Positions 8,197 to 16,686 of a stretch of DNA of 64,000 nt are shown here, piece after piece (the first letter of the stretch is position 1; every line of letters begins with the position of its first letter). The stretch is from CAMTUH01 sp947084935 (GTDB lineage Bacteria > Pseudomonadota > Gammaproteobacteria > Coxiellales > Coxiellaceae), in assembly GCA_947084935.1 (NCBI GenBank), contig CAMTUH010000001.1, positions 1 through 64,000 of the forward strand, read 5' to 3'. Under the pieces are notes generated by a model. The model saw only the letters and a list, made by a program, of their open reading frames with translations. It made no database searches and was not told where the DNA came from. Both the position numbers and the translations under genes were made by a program.

Positions 8197-8733
8197 ATGG
8201 TTAGTCGCGTTGCAAAAAGTCCGATTCCCATTCCGTCTGGTGTTGAAGCCAAGGTGAATGGACTGCGCGTCACAATTAAAGGTAAGTTGGGTGAATTGTC
8301 TCAAGCCGTCTCTTCCAACGTTAAAGTATCGATTACCGATAACGTACTGCAATTGGCTCCAGCAAATGGTTTAGCGGAATCCAATGCGTTGGCAGGAACC
8401 AGTCGAGCGCTGATCAATAATATGGTGCACGGCGTTACTCAGGGTTTTGAACGTAAGTTAGTGATGGTGGGAGTGGGTTATCGTGCGAAGGCGCAGGGCA
8501 AAGTGTTAAATTTGACGGTGGGTCTTTCACATCCCGTCAACATCACAATGCCAGACAATATTTCCGTGGATACGCCGAGTGTTACCGAGATTACGATCAA
8601 AGGTGCGGATCGGTGTTTGGTCAATCAGATTGCCGCGAATATTCGTGCGGTGCGACCGCCCGAGCCGTATAAAGGTAAAGGTATTCGTTATGAAAATGAA
8701 CGTATCTCTCTCAAAGAGGCGAAAAAGAAATGA
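8197..8733 (+). CDS. rplF: 50S ribosomal protein L6
   Basis: L6 lies near the factor-binding site of the 50S subunit. The 178-residue protein has the duplicated L6 fold. The first half begins MVSRVAKSPIPIPSGVEAKV. The second half has the signature PEPYKGKGIRYENERISLKEAKKK at its end. A GGAG site stands before the ATG. The stop TGA overlaps the ATG of rplR. Confidence 0.97.
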   Translation: MVSRVAKSPIPIPSGVEAKVNGLRVTIKGKLGELSQAVSSNVKVSITDNVLQLAPANGLAESNALAGTSRALINNMVHGVTQGFERKLVMVGVGYRAKAQGKVLNLTVGLSHPVNITMPDNISVDTPSVTEITIKGADRCLVNQIAANIRAVRPPEPYKGKGIRYENERISLKEAKKK

Positions 8734-9086
8734 TAAATAAACAAACGAAACGAGTTCGCCGTTCCCGAAGAACGCGATCAAAGATACAGGAATTGGACGT
8801 CGTACGGTTAAGCGTGTACCGATCACTTAACCATATTTATGCTCAGTTAATTTCGCCTTGTAACACTAAAGTGTTAGCCGCCGCGTCCACGCTGGAAAAA
8901 GATGTTCGCACGAAGCTCAAACATTGCGGTAACAAAGAAGCCGCCACGGCCGTGGGTAAGTTAATTGCAGAACGTGCGAAAAAATCGGGAATTAAACAAG
9001 TGGCCTTTGATCGCAGTGGTTATAAATACCACGGGTGCATCAAAGCGCTCGCTGAAGCGGCGCGTGAAAGCGGGCTTGAATTTTAA
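8730..9086 (+). CDS. rplR: 50S ribosomal protein L18
   Basis: L18 binds 5S rRNA together with L5. The protein has 118 residues. The N-terminal basic arm (KRVRRSRRTRSKIQ) is followed by LSVYRSLNHIYAQLIS, and the C-terminus reads FDRSGYKYHGCIKALAEAARESGLEF. It starts inside the end of rplF (ATGA overlap). Its TAA stop lies at the very edge of a palindromic repeat that fills the gap before rpsE. Confidence 0.96.
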   Translation: MINKQTKRVRRSRRTRSKIQELDVVRLSVYRSLNHIYAQLISPCNTKVLAAASTLEKDVRTKLKHCGNKEAATAVGKLIAERAKKSGIKQVAFDRSGYKYHGCIKALAEAARESGLEF

Positions 9087-9185
9087 CTTGAGTTCTGGAT
9101 AAGCGTAAAATCCAAGAACGCTTATCCAGAACTCAAGTTATCCCGGAAATTTGTTCAGGGATGAACAAATTATCCGGGATCCAGG
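9085..9185. repeat. Palindromic repeat, family A copy 1, inside the spc operon
   Basis: Two consecutive hairpins fill most of the 131-base rplR-rpsE gap. The first has 21-base arms at 9085-9105 and 9119-9139 with a 13-base loop. The second pairs 9140-9156 with 9163-9180 around the loop AGGGAT. A second copy stands at 61167-61266 in the same position relative to a stop codon. No open reading frame is present. The element could act as an RNA hairpin within the ribosomal mRNA or as a small non-autonomous mobile element. Confidence 0.9.
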
Positions 9186-9217
9186 AAATAAAAAGTTGAT
9201 TAATTGAAGGTGTAAGC

Positions 9218-9727
9218 ATGAGAAACGTTGGCGTAGATAATACAAGAACTGATGGTATACAAGAGAAATTAGTCGCCGTGCGACGTACGGCAAAAGTCGT
9301 TAAAGGGGGGCGCCTCTTTGGTTTTTCTGCACTGGTGGTTGCCGGAAATGGCGAAGGCAAAGTGGGTTTTGGTCTGGGTAAGGCGCGTGAAGTGCCTGTC
9401 GCCATTCAAAAAGCTACGGAAAGTGCGCGGCGCAACATGATTCAAGTGCCGTTGCGCGGAACAACGCTGCAACACCCCATCAAGGCCTCTCAAGGGGCAA
9501 CGATGGTGATTATGGTACCCGCTTCGGAAGGTACGGGACTCATTGCCGGTAATGCCATGCGAGCCGTGCTTGAGGTGGTGGGTGTTAAAGATGTGTTGTC
9601 GAAATGCATTGGTTCTTCAAATCCGATTAACGTGGTTCGTGCGACGTTCAAAGGGTTAAAACAAATGGAAACTCCCGAACAGATTGCAGCGAAGCGGGGT
9701 AAACGCCTTGAGGAAATTTTGGAGTAA
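9218..9727 (+). CDS. rpsE: 30S ribosomal protein S5
   Basis: S5 works in decoding fidelity and mRNA entry. The 169-residue protein has the N-terminal dsRNA-binding-like domain with RRTAKVVKGGRLFGFSALVV and GNGEGKVGFGLGKAREVP. The C-terminal part has GTGLIAGNAMRAVLE and GSSNPINVVRATFKGL. A GAAGG site precedes the ATG and lies just outside the palindromic repeat, so the repeat does not hide it by itself. Confidence 0.97.
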   Translation: MRNVGVDNTRTDGIQEKLVAVRRTAKVVKGGRLFGFSALVVAGNGEGKVGFGLGKAREVPVAIQKATESARRNMIQVPLRGTTLQHPIKASQGATMVIMVPASEGTGLIAGNAMRAVLEVVGVKDVLSKCIGSSNPINVVRATFKGLKQMETPEQIAAKRGKRLEEILE

Positions 9728-9730
9728 AAA

Positions 9731-9931
9731 ATGACACCAAAGAGAAAATTACGCGTTACCTTGATGAAAAGTAAATTTGGTCGAAAGCCGGGTCATCGTG
9801 CGTGCGTGGAAGGTTTGGGATTGCGTCATCCTAATCAGACGGTAGAAGTGGAAGATACGGCCTGCAATCGAGGATTAATTAATGCAGTGTCTTATTTATT
9901 GAAGATTGAGGAGAGTGGCCATGCATCTTAA
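9731..9931 (+). CDS. rpmD: 50S ribosomal protein L30
   Basis: L30 is a small 50S protein. The 66-residue product contains the family blocks LRVTLMKSKFGRKPGHRACV and GLGLRHPNQTVEVEDTACNRG, and a helix ending YLLKIEESGHAS. It follows rpsE by three bases and runs eleven bases past the start of rplO. Confidence 0.95.
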   Translation: MTPKRKLRVTLMKSKFGRKPGHRACVEGLGLRHPNQTVEVEDTACNRGLINAVSYLLKIEESGHAS

Positions 9932-10352
9932 CACGATTAAACCACCTCGAGGTGCGAAAAAAGCGAAAATGCGCGTGGGTCGCGGCATTGGCAGTGGAAA
10001 AGGAAAAACCTGTGGGCTGGGTCATAAAGGTCAGCATGCTCGGGCGGGCGGTTATCACAAAGTGGGTTTTGAGGGTGGTCAGATGCCTTTGCAACGTCGC
10101 TTGCCCAAATTTGGTTTCACTTCGCAATTAGCGTTAGTGACAGCTGAAGTTCGTTTGAGTGAATTAAATAAAGTATCCGGAGACGTCGTTGATTTAGCCA
10201 CTTTAAAAAGTGCTAATGTAATTAACGGCAAAGTAAAGCGCGTGAAAATTTTTATGTCGGGAGAGTTAACCAAACCAGTGACCGTACGCGGATTACGGGT
10301 GACCAAAGGCGCGAAAGCGGCCATAGAGTCAGCCGGCGGAAAGGTAACCTGA
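9921..10352 (+). CDS. rplO: 50S ribosomal protein L15
   Basis: L15 is a late-assembly 50S protein. I chose the ATG giving MHLNTIKPPRGAKKAKMRVG and 143 residues. GAGGAG stands seven to twelve bases upstream, and the start lies inside rpmD. The glycine-rich signature (GSGKGKTCGLGHKGQHAR, then FEGGQMPLQRRLPKFGF) is complete. The C-terminus ends GAKAAIESAGGKVT. Confidence 0.96.
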   Translation: MHLNTIKPPRGAKKAKMRVGRGIGSGKGKTCGLGHKGQHARAGGYHKVGFEGGQMPLQRRLPKFGFTSQLALVTAEVRLSELNKVSGDVVDLATLKSANVINGKVKRVKIFMSGELTKPVTVRGLRVTKGAKAAIESAGGKVT

Positions 10353-10355
10353 GTT

Positions 10356-11678
10356 ATGGCGAAACTCGGTACATCCCTGTCACAAGGCGGATTGAGCGAA
10401 TTAAAACGACGGCTGTTGTTTGTTTTAATCGGCATCATCGTCTACCGATTGGGTTCTTACATACCGGTACCGGGTTTGGACCCTAGCCGTTTAGCGGCGT
10501 TGTTTAATCAGCACGAGACCGGATTTTTAGGCATGTTTAATATGTTTTCCGGTGGTGCGCTAAGCCGGATGACTATTTTTGCCTTGGGCGTCATGCCGTA
10601 CATTTCTTCTTCGATTATCGTGCAAATGTATTCACAAATTTCCCCGAAGATGCAGCATTTACGGAAAGAAGGAGAAGCGGGAAAGCGCAAGATCAATCAG
10701 TACACGCGTTATGGAACCGTTATTTTATCGCTGCTGCAATCGATTTTCATGACAAAGTGGTTGGTAAGCAGCGGAACGGCGCTGAATCCAAACATTGGAT
10801 TTTATTTTACGGCTGTTATTACGTTGGTGACGGGAACGATGTTTTTGATGTGGCTCGGTGAACAGATGACCGAGCGTGGTGTGGGCAATGGTATTTCGTT
10901 GATTATTTTCGCGAGTATCGCGTCGCGCTTTCCGTCGGCAATTGGCCAGGTGTTTACCCAAGTGCGCCAAGGGCAAATGGCGGTGATTACTTTGCTTTTT
11001 ATCATTGCCGTGATTGTTGCCGTGACGTTGGTTGTGGTATTTTTCGAACGAGGGCAACGACGCATCACCATTAATTATGCCAAGCGACAACAAGGCCGGA
11101 AGTTGTATGCGGCGCAAAGCAGCCATTTGCCCTTGAAAATTAATATGGCGGGTGTGATCCCTGTGATTTTTGCGCAAAGTATTATTTTATTTCCTGGTGC
11201 GGTGGCTAAATTTATGGCTTCGATTAAAGGACTGGGGTGGTTGAACGACGTGTCGTTGGCGCTGTCGTATGGGCAGCCGGCGTACATCATCATTTTCGCT
11301 ATTGCCGTTATTTTCTTTAGTTTTTTTTATACGGCATTGGTTTTTAATCCCAAGGAAACGGCAGATAATTTAAAGCGCTCGGGTGCTTTTATTCCTGGAA
11401 TTCGACCGGGTGATCAAACCGCGCAGTACATCGATAAAGTGATGACACGGTTGACGTTGGTGGGTTCTGTTTATTTAGCGTTAGTCGCCTTGTTGCCCCA
11501 ATTTTTAATTTTGGCTTGGAACGTACCTTTTTATTTTGGGGGAACCTCGTTGTTAATTGTCGTGGTTGTTATCATGGATTTTATGTCCCAAGTACAAGCG
11601 CACCTCATGAGCCATCAGTACGAATCGCTTATGAAGAAGTCGGGCATGAAAGGTTCGAAGATTGGATTGATTCGGTAG
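10356..11678 (+). CDS. secY: Protein translocase subunit SecY
   Basis: SecY is the channel of the SecYEG translocon in the inner membrane. The 440-residue protein has about ten hydrophobic segments. The plug region follows FLGMFNMFSGGALSRMTIFALGVMP, split by loops typical of the family. Conserved cytosolic loops include MTERGVGNGISLIIF and ERGQRRITINYAKRQQGR, the ribosome- and SecA-binding loop. Four bases separate it from rplO, as in other spc operons. Confidence 0.97.
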   Translation: MAKLGTSLSQGGLSELKRRLLFVLIGIIVYRLGSYIPVPGLDPSRLAALFNQHETGFLGMFNMFSGGALSRMTIFALGVMPYISSSIIVQMYSQISPKMQHLRKEGEAGKRKINQYTRYGTVILSLLQSIFMTKWLVSSGTALNPNIGFYFTAVITLVTGTMFLMWLGEQMTERGVGNGISLIIFASIASRFPSAIGQVFTQVRQGQMAVITLLFIIAVIVAVTLVVVFFERGQRRITINYAKRQQGRKLYAAQSSHLPLKINMAGVIPVIFAQSIILFPGAVAKFMASIKGLGWLNDVSLALSYGQPAYIIIFAIAVIFFSFFYTALVFNPKETADNLKRSGAFIPGIRPGDQTAQYIDKVMTRLTLVGSVYLALVALLPQFLILAWNVPFYFGGTSLLIVVVVIMDFMSQVQAHLMSHQYESLMKKSGMKGSKIGLIR

Positions 11679-11693
11679 AGATAAGGGGAACAC

Positions 11694-11816
11694 ATGAAAG
11701 TCAGATCATCGGTGAAAAAATTGTGTCGGAACTGCAAGGTAGTGCGCCGTCGGGGTGTTGTTCGTGTGTTGTGTAAAGACGCACGACACAAACAACGACA
11801 ACGGGGAGGCAAATAG
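11694..11816 (+). CDS. rpmJ: 50S ribosomal protein L36, zinc-binding form
   Basis: L36 is a 40-residue basic protein that organises 23S rRNA late in assembly. The reading frame begins MKVRSSVKKLCRNCKVVRRR and ends at TAG. Cys11, Cys14, Cys27 and His32 form the C-x2-C-x12-C-x4-H zinc ribbon of the zinc-containing L36 type. A GGGG site precedes the ATG. It lies 15 bases after secY, the standard last position of the spc operon. Seventy-eight bases without a gene separate it from rpsM. Confidence 0.95.
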   Translation: MKVRSSVKKLCRNCKVVRRRGVVRVLCKDARHKQRQRGGK

Positions 11817-11894
11817 CCTTGATTTTTTTGGGGCCGAAAGGTATCCTAGAACGCTTTTTTGACGAATTATTAATAAGTTGGAGTTGATAATCGA

Positions 11895-12278
11895 ATGGTA
11901 GCTCGTATTGCAGGTGTTAATATTCCGGTTAATAAGCACGCTCGAGTGGCTTTGCGGGCGGTTTATGGGATTGGTAATAGTCTCGCATTAAAAATATGCC
12001 AAGCCGCTGGTGTTGAACCCATTCGAAAGGTGAAGGACCTTTCCGAGTCCGAACTCGATGCTCTGCGGAGTGAGGTTGCTAAGTATCGGGTGGAAGGCGA
12101 TTTGCGACGAGAGCGAGCTATGGATATCAAACGTAAAGTCGATTTAAGTTGTTTCACGGGGGTTCGTCATCGACGAGGGCTGCCGGTTCGAGGACAGCGA
12201 ACCAGAACTAACGCCCGAACCCGTAAAGGTAAGCGCAAACCGATTCGTCAAGGTGGCGGCGGTGGTTCTGCTGAATAA
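11895..12278 (+). CDS. rpsM: 30S ribosomal protein S13
   Basis: S13 links the 30S head with the 50S subunit and the P-site tRNA. The protein has 127 residues. It begins MVARIAGVNIPVNKHARVAL and has the tRNA-contacting FTGVRHRRGLPVRGQRTRTNARTRKGK region. A glycine-rich tail (GGGGGSAE) makes it somewhat longer than the E. coli protein. A TTGGAG site stands upstream. It opens the alpha-operon set. Confidence 0.96.
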   Translation: MVARIAGVNIPVNKHARVALRAVYGIGNSLALKICQAAGVEPIRKVKDLSESELDALRSEVAKYRVEGDLRRERAMDIKRKVDLSCFTGVRHRRGLPVRGQRTRTNARTRKGKRKPIRQGGGGGSAE

Positions 12279-12306
12279 TAGTATTGAATTGAGGTAAGGC
12301 TATTTC

Positions 12307-12678
12307 ATGGCAAAAAAACGAACTCGAAAAGTGACTGAAGGCGTAGCTCATATTAAGGCTACGTTCAACAATACGATGGTCAGTATTTCTGATCCGCAAG
12401 GAAATGTGTTGTGTTGTCGTTCAGCGGGGAGCTCTGGTTTTAAAGGTTCTCGAAAGGGTACGCCTTACGGAGCGCAGTTGGCTTCTGAAGATGCTGCAAA
12501 AATTGCGCGCGAAAATTTTGATATGAGGCGTATTGTCGTTTGCGTGAAAGGTCCAGGTGCGGGGCGTGACTCTGCTATTCGCGGATTACGGTCGGGAGGA
12601 CTTGAGATTATCAGTTTAGAAGATCGAACGCCCCTGCCTCATAATGGTTGTCGGCCGCGCAAGAGACGTCGAGTTTAG
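12307..12678 (+). CDS. rpsK: 30S ribosomal protein S11
   Basis: S11 forms the 30S platform around the E site. The 123-residue protein contains GVAHIKATFNNTMVSISDPQ, SAGSSGFKGSRKGTPYGAQ and RDRDSAIRGL-like GAGRDSAIRGLRSGG, and ends PHNGCRPRKRRRV. All family blocks are in the normal order and length. Confidence 0.97.
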   Translation: MAKKRTRKVTEGVAHIKATFNNTMVSISDPQGNVLCCRSAGSSGFKGSRKGTPYGAQLASEDAAKIARENFDMRRIVVCVKGPGAGRDSAIRGLRSGGLEIISLEDRTPLPHNGCRPRKRRRV

Positions 12679-12692
12679 GGGGGTATTAAAAG

Positions 12693-13313
12693 ATGGCAAG
12701 ATATTTAGGTCCGAAATGTCGATTATCGCGTCGCGAAAAAACCGACTTGCAATTGAAAAGCGGTATTCGAGCGATTGATTCAAAGTGCAACATCGAGCGT
12801 ACGCCGGGGGTACACTGGCAACGACGCAGCCGCACGACGGATTACGGCGTTCAATTGCGAATGAAGCAATTAATTAAGCGCTATTACGACGTATTAGAGA
12901 AACAATTTCGAAATTATTATTTGAAAGCCGATCGTTTAAAAGGCTCAACCGGTGATAATTTATTAAGATTACTGGAGTGTCGTTTGGACAATATCGTTTA
13001 TCGCATGGGTTTCGCCGCGACGCGTGCGGAAGCACGGCAGCTCATCAGTCATAAAGCCGTATTAGTTAATGGCGAACCCGTCAATATAGCATCTTGTCAA
13101 TTGAAACCAGGCGATATGGTTGAAATTCGACAAAAAGCAAAGGGGCAACTCCGAATTAAAGCGGCGTTGGATTTGGCGCAGCAACGAGCCCAGGTTTCTT
13201 GGATTGACATCGATTCAAAAAAAATGATGGGAACGTTTAAAAACCATCCCGACACCACCGAATTGCCGGCGGAGTTCAAAGCAAATCTCGTCGTCGAGCT
13301 CTATTCGAAATAA
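12693..13313 (+). CDS. rpsD: 30S ribosomal protein S4
   Basis: S4 starts 30S assembly and, in E. coli, represses the alpha operon. The 206-residue protein starts MARYLGPKCRLSRREKTDL. The S4 RNA-binding domain follows with LDNIVYRMGFAATRAEARQL and SHKAVLVNGEPVNIASC, and the end is LVVELYSK. A GGGGGG run provides a strong upstream site. Confidence 0.97.
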   Translation: MARYLGPKCRLSRREKTDLQLKSGIRAIDSKCNIERTPGVHWQRRSRTTDYGVQLRMKQLIKRYYDVLEKQFRNYYLKADRLKGSTGDNLLRLLECRLDNIVYRMGFAATRAEARQLISHKAVLVNGEPVNIASCQLKPGDMVEIRQKAKGQLRIKAALDLAQQRAQVSWIDIDSKKMMGTFKNHPDTTELPAEFKANLVVELYSK

Positions 13314-13325
13314 GAGGCAATAAAC

Positions 13326-14309
13326 ATGCAAGAAATTTTTAAATCTTTTTTAACTCCGCGGAATATTCAAGTTCACGTGATATCACCCAACCATTTTAAA
13401 ATCACGTTGGAGCCTTTAGAGCGTGGATTTGGGCACACGTTGGGGAATGCGTTGCGACGTATTTTACTTTCTTCCATGGAGGGTGCTGCTGTTGTGGAAG
13501 CACAAATCGATGGCGTATTGCACGAGTACAGCTCAATCGAAGGGGTTCGCGAAGACGTCGTTGATATTTTGCTGAATTTGAAAGGCGTTGCCATTAAATT
13601 AGAAGGGCGTGATGAAACTACGTTAACGTTGCAAAAGAAAGGGGAAGGTGCGGTCACGGCGGGTGACATTCAAGCCGATCATGGCGTGACGGTTGTTAAC
13701 CCCGAACACGTCATTGCGCATCTCACTAAAGATGGGCAAATCAACATGACGCTAAAAGTGGCAACCGGTCGTGGTTATGAGCCAGCGACAACTCGCGCCG
13801 GTGCGGAAGAATCGCGTTCGGTGGGTGTATTGGCATTGGATGCTTCCTACAGCCCCGTGGTGCGCATCACTTATCAAGTTGAGAACGCCCGCGTTGAAAA
13901 ACGTACGGACTTAGACAAATTAAACATTGAGCTGGAAACTAATGGTACACTGGATCCCGAAGAGGCTATTCGACGGGCAGCGACCATTTTGCAACATCAA
14001 TTATCGGCTTTTGTTGAATTACATCACGAAGAGCGCATCGAAGGATCACGCAAAGAAGAGAAAATTGATCCACTTTTATTGCGTCCGGTGGATGATTTAG
14101 AGCTGACGGTGCGTGCTGCTAATTGTTTGAAGGCTGAAAACATTTACTACATTGGTGACTTAGTTCAGCGCTCGGAAACGGATTTGTTAAAAACGCCCAA
14201 TTTGGGAAGAAAATCATTAATGGAAATTAAAAGTGTATTGGCGCAACGCGGATTGAGTTTAGGCATGCGTATTGAAAAATGGCCGCCATCGGATTTATTG
14301 GAGAGATAA
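13326..14309 (+). CDS. rpoA: RNA polymerase alpha subunit
   Basis: The alpha subunit dimer scaffolds RNA polymerase and its C-terminal domain contacts promoter UP elements and activators. The 327-residue protein has the N-terminal domain with LEPLERGFGHTLGNALRRILLSS-type residues 31-53. A linker near 235-250 precedes the C-terminal domain with LLRPVDDLELTVRAANCLK and TPNLGRKSLMEIKSVLAQRG. It lies between rpsD and rplQ as in other alpha operons. Confidence 0.98.
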   Translation: MQEIFKSFLTPRNIQVHVISPNHFKITLEPLERGFGHTLGNALRRILLSSMEGAAVVEAQIDGVLHEYSSIEGVREDVVDILLNLKGVAIKLEGRDETTLTLQKKGEGAVTAGDIQADHGVTVVNPEHVIAHLTKDGQINMTLKVATGRGYEPATTRAGAEESRSVGVLALDASYSPVVRITYQVENARVEKRTDLDKLNIELETNGTLDPEEAIRRAATILQHQLSAFVELHHEERIEGSRKEEKIDPLLLRPVDDLELTVRAANCLKAENIYYIGDLVQRSETDLLKTPNLGRKSLMEIKSVLAQRGLSLGMRIEKWPPSDLLER

Positions 14310-14310
14310 C

Positions 14311-14715
14311 ATGCATCACCGTAAAAGTGGAAGGCAGTTAGGCCGTAACAGTGCGCACCGCAAAGCCATGTATAAAAATATGGCCGCGTCGCTGTTTACA
14401 CACGAGCTCATTAAAACTACCTTGCCAAAAGCAAAAGAATTGCGACGCGTGGCTGAGCCATTAATTACTTTGGCGAAAGAAGACAGCGTTTCGAATCGCC
14501 GATTGGCGTTTGCACGCTTGCGAGACAGTGCGGTTGTTGACAAGCTTTTTACCGACATTGCACCCCGACACAAAGACCGCCCAGGCGGATACATACGCAT
14601 ATTAAAATGCGGTTTCCGCGCCGGCGACACCGCCCCCATGGCGATTGTTGAACTGGTCGATCGCGAAGAAGCGGAAGAATCCGAAGCCGAAACAGAAGAA
14701 TCCGGCGAAGAATAA
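14311..14715 (+). CDS. rplQ: 50S ribosomal protein L17
   Basis: L17 sits near the exit tunnel. I chose the ATG giving MHHRKSGRQLGRNSAHRKAM, one base after the rpoA stop, for 134 residues. A GGAG sequence at the end of rpoA serves as ribosome binding site. The body ends GDTAPMAIVELVD, and an acidic tail rich in Glu (residues about 114-134) extends beyond the core. It is the last gene of the ribosomal block. Confidence 0.96.
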   Translation: MHHRKSGRQLGRNSAHRKAMYKNMAASLFTHELIKTTLPKAKELRRVAEPLITLAKEDSVSNRRLAFARLRDSAVVDKLFTDIAPRHKDRPGGYIRILKCGFRAGDTAPMAIVELVDREEAEESEAETEESGEE

Positions 14716-14735
14716 ACACTGCTTAGGGAGACTCC

Positions 14736-15950
14736 GTGATCGTTCAGCCCAAGGTTCGAGGCTTTATCTGCACGACGGCTCATCCGGAAGGGTGTGCGAA
14801 ACACGTCGACCACTGGATCAGCTACGTAAAAAGCCAGCCCCCCATTAAAAATGGCCCGAAAAAAGTGTTGATTATCGGCGCATCCACCGGCTTTGGCTTA
14901 GCGAGCCGGGTTGTGGCGGCTTTTGGGACGGGTGCAAAAACCATCGGTGTATTCTTTGAAAAGCCGGCCAGTGACAAGCGCACGGCTTCCGCCGGCTGGT
15001 ACAACACGGCGGCGTTTGAACGGCACGCACAAGCTGAAGGGCTGTATGCAAAGAGCATCAACGGCGATGCCTTTTCCGACGAGATCAAACAAAAAACCAT
15101 CGAGCTGATTAAGGCCGACTGGCAGGGAGGCGTCGATTTAGTGATTTACAGCATCGCCTCCCCACGACGAACGCATCCAAAAACCGGAGCGGTATTTAAT
15201 TCGGTGTTAAAACCGATTGGGAAAACCTACCGCAATAAAACGGTTGACGTGATGAATGGCACGGTGAGCGAAATTTCCATTGAGCCCGCGAACGAGCAAG
15301 ACATTGAAAATACCGTTGCCGTCATGGGCGGAGAAGATTGGGAGTTCTGGATAGAAGCATTGTTGAAATCCGATTGTCTGGCGCACGGTGCAAAAACCGT
15401 GGCGTTTACTTACATCGGCCCTGAGATGACGTACGATATTTATCGTAATGGCACTATTGGAAAAGCAAAAGAACACTTGGAAGCCACGGCAAAAAATTTA
15501 GATAAAAAGCTGCAAAAAGACGTGGGGGGGCACGCCCTCATTTCCGTGAATAAAGCATTAGTAACGCAAGCCAGCGCAGCCATTCCCGTTGTGCCGTTAT
15601 ATATTTCTTTGTTGTACCGCGTGATGAAAGAGAAAAAAATTCATGAGGGTTGTGCTGAGCAAATGCAACGATTATTTGGCGAACACTTATATCAGTCGAC
15701 TTCACGCGATTCTGAAAATCGTGTTCGTATTGACGATTGGGAAATGCGACCGGACGTTCAAGCGGAAGTAGCTCGATTGTGGGAAATGATTAACAGTGAT
15801 AATATCGAAAAAATTTCGGATATCGAGGGTTACCGTGACGATTTTTATCGATTATTCGGCTTTGGAATTCGAGGCATTGACTACACCAAAGACGTCGATG
15901 TTAATGTAACTATTCCTTCTATTAAACACGAAAATGCCGAAGTTAACTGA
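14736..15950 (+). CDS. fabV: Trans-2-enoyl-ACP/CoA reductase (NADH), FabV type
   Basis: FabV carries out the last reduction of each fatty-acid elongation cycle and resists triclosan in other species. The protein has 404 residues from a GTG start with AGGGAG upstream. The Rossmann site reads GASTGFGLASR at 48-58. The catalytic Tyr and Lys fit the FabV spacing Y-x8-K at Tyr236 and Lys245, longer than the FabI spacing. The gene follows rplQ by 20 bases and overlaps the next gene by 17, so it may be co-transcribed with the alpha-operon set (inference). Confidence 0.95.
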   Translation: MIVQPKVRGFICTTAHPEGCAKHVDHWISYVKSQPPIKNGPKKVLIIGASTGFGLASRVVAAFGTGAKTIGVFFEKPASDKRTASAGWYNTAAFERHAQAEGLYAKSINGDAFSDEIKQKTIELIKADWQGGVDLVIYSIASPRRTHPKTGAVFNSVLKPIGKTYRNKTVDVMNGTVSEISIEPANEQDIENTVAVMGGEDWEFWIEALLKSDCLAHGAKTVAFTYIGPEMTYDIYRNGTIGKAKEHLEATAKNLDKKLQKDVGGHALISVNKALVTQASAAIPVVPLYISLLYRVMKEKKIHEGCAEQMQRLFGEHLYQSTSRDSENRVRIDDWEMRPDVQAEVARLWEMINSDNIEKISDIEGYRDDFYRLFGFGIRGIDYTKDVDVNVTIPSIKHENAEVN

Positions 15951-16596
15951 TGTTGTTCTACTGAGCGAGAAGCGTTGCCGCGAACCGATTCGGTGCGAAT
16001 TAAAATACGCAACGCCCGATAATTTTGTAGGGCGAATTATTGAGGGGTATCATCCCGATACCACAAACACCGCATTACTCACGCCAAAAGTGGCTGACGT
16101 GTTGTGCGAAGTTCAAAATAATCTGATTAAAAACCACCAAATGCGTTTGCGTGTCTTCGATGCGTATCGGCCGCGACGTGCCGTCCTTGATTTTTTAGTA
16201 TGGGCGGGAATACCTTTTAACGAACTCGATCGACAGCGAAAGCCGATCCATTATCCCCGCGTTGAAAAATCCCAATTGTTTGTGCTGGGTTATTTGAGTC
16301 AAGATTCTCAGCATTGTTATGGAAATTCTGTGGATTGCGTGTTGGAAGATTTGGCTGGAAATCGGTTGGAGATGGGCAGCGTTTTTGATTTTTTTGGGCC
16401 CCAATCGCACAGCGCTGCGACCGCCAAAGAAATTGGTGAAACCGCTTATCGGTATCGTGAAATATTATCGAGAGTAATGCAGCGCGCAGGATTTAAACCC
16501 GCACAAACGGAATACTGGCACTTCAGCCATCCGGAATTGAAAGAAATACATGAGCCTTTGGATATTCCGATTAGTGATTGCATTGTCTTAATGTAG
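15934..16596 (+). CDS. D-alanyl-D-alanine dipeptidase, VanX/DdpX family
   Basis: Members hydrolyse D-Ala-D-Ala with a zinc ion. The protein has 220 residues. The zinc and catalytic residues fit the family: His127 and Asp134 (H-x6-D within SQHCYGNSVDC) and Glu193 and His196 (EYWH). DAYRPRRA at 76-83 supplies the conserved Arg region. The motif around His127 has Cys-Tyr where many relatives have small residues, but the metal ligands are intact. There is no clear signal peptide, so a cytoplasmic role in D-Ala-D-Ala turnover is likelier than wall cleavage (inference). The start lies inside fabV, which suggests translational coupling. Confidence 0.85.
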   Translation: MPKLTDVVLLSEKRCREPIRCELKYATPDNFVGRIIEGYHPDTTNTALLTPKVADVLCEVQNNLIKNHQMRLRVFDAYRPRRAVLDFLVWAGIPFNELDRQRKPIHYPRVEKSQLFVLGYLSQDSQHCYGNSVDCVLEDLAGNRLEMGSVFDFFGPQSHSAATAKEIGETAYRYREILSRVMQRAGFKPAQTEYWHFSHPELKEIHEPLDIPISDCIVLM

Positions 16597-16637
16597 CCTG
16601 GGTGGAGCCGCGCTTCGGGGCGTAACCCGGGAATTAA
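16596..16637. repeat. Partial TAGCC-type repeat (family C, half element)
   Basis: A half copy of the repeat that appears fully at 17005-17084. It starts TAGCCTGGGTGGAGCC, has a short inner hairpin around CGCTTCGGGGCG, and stops after CCCGGGAATT. The second half is missing. It lies at the stop of the dipeptidase gene and could end transcription weakly. Confidence 0.7.
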
Positions 16638-16686
16638 ATTCTTTGATTTCGCATGGCTCCATCAAGTCTACACAAAACAAGTCCCC

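Noticed and set aside
9085..9185. CRISPR-like repeat
   Set aside because: There are only two adjacent hairpins and no regular spacers; no cas gene is present in the window.
11516..11776. An 86-codon frame across the secY end and rpmJ
   Set aside because: The other frame encodes L36 with its zinc residues; this one is a frame shadow.
11859..11890. Promoter-like TTGACG upstream of rpsM
   Set aside because: A -10 at proper spacing would overlap the start codon region, so it is not a credible alpha-operon promoter.
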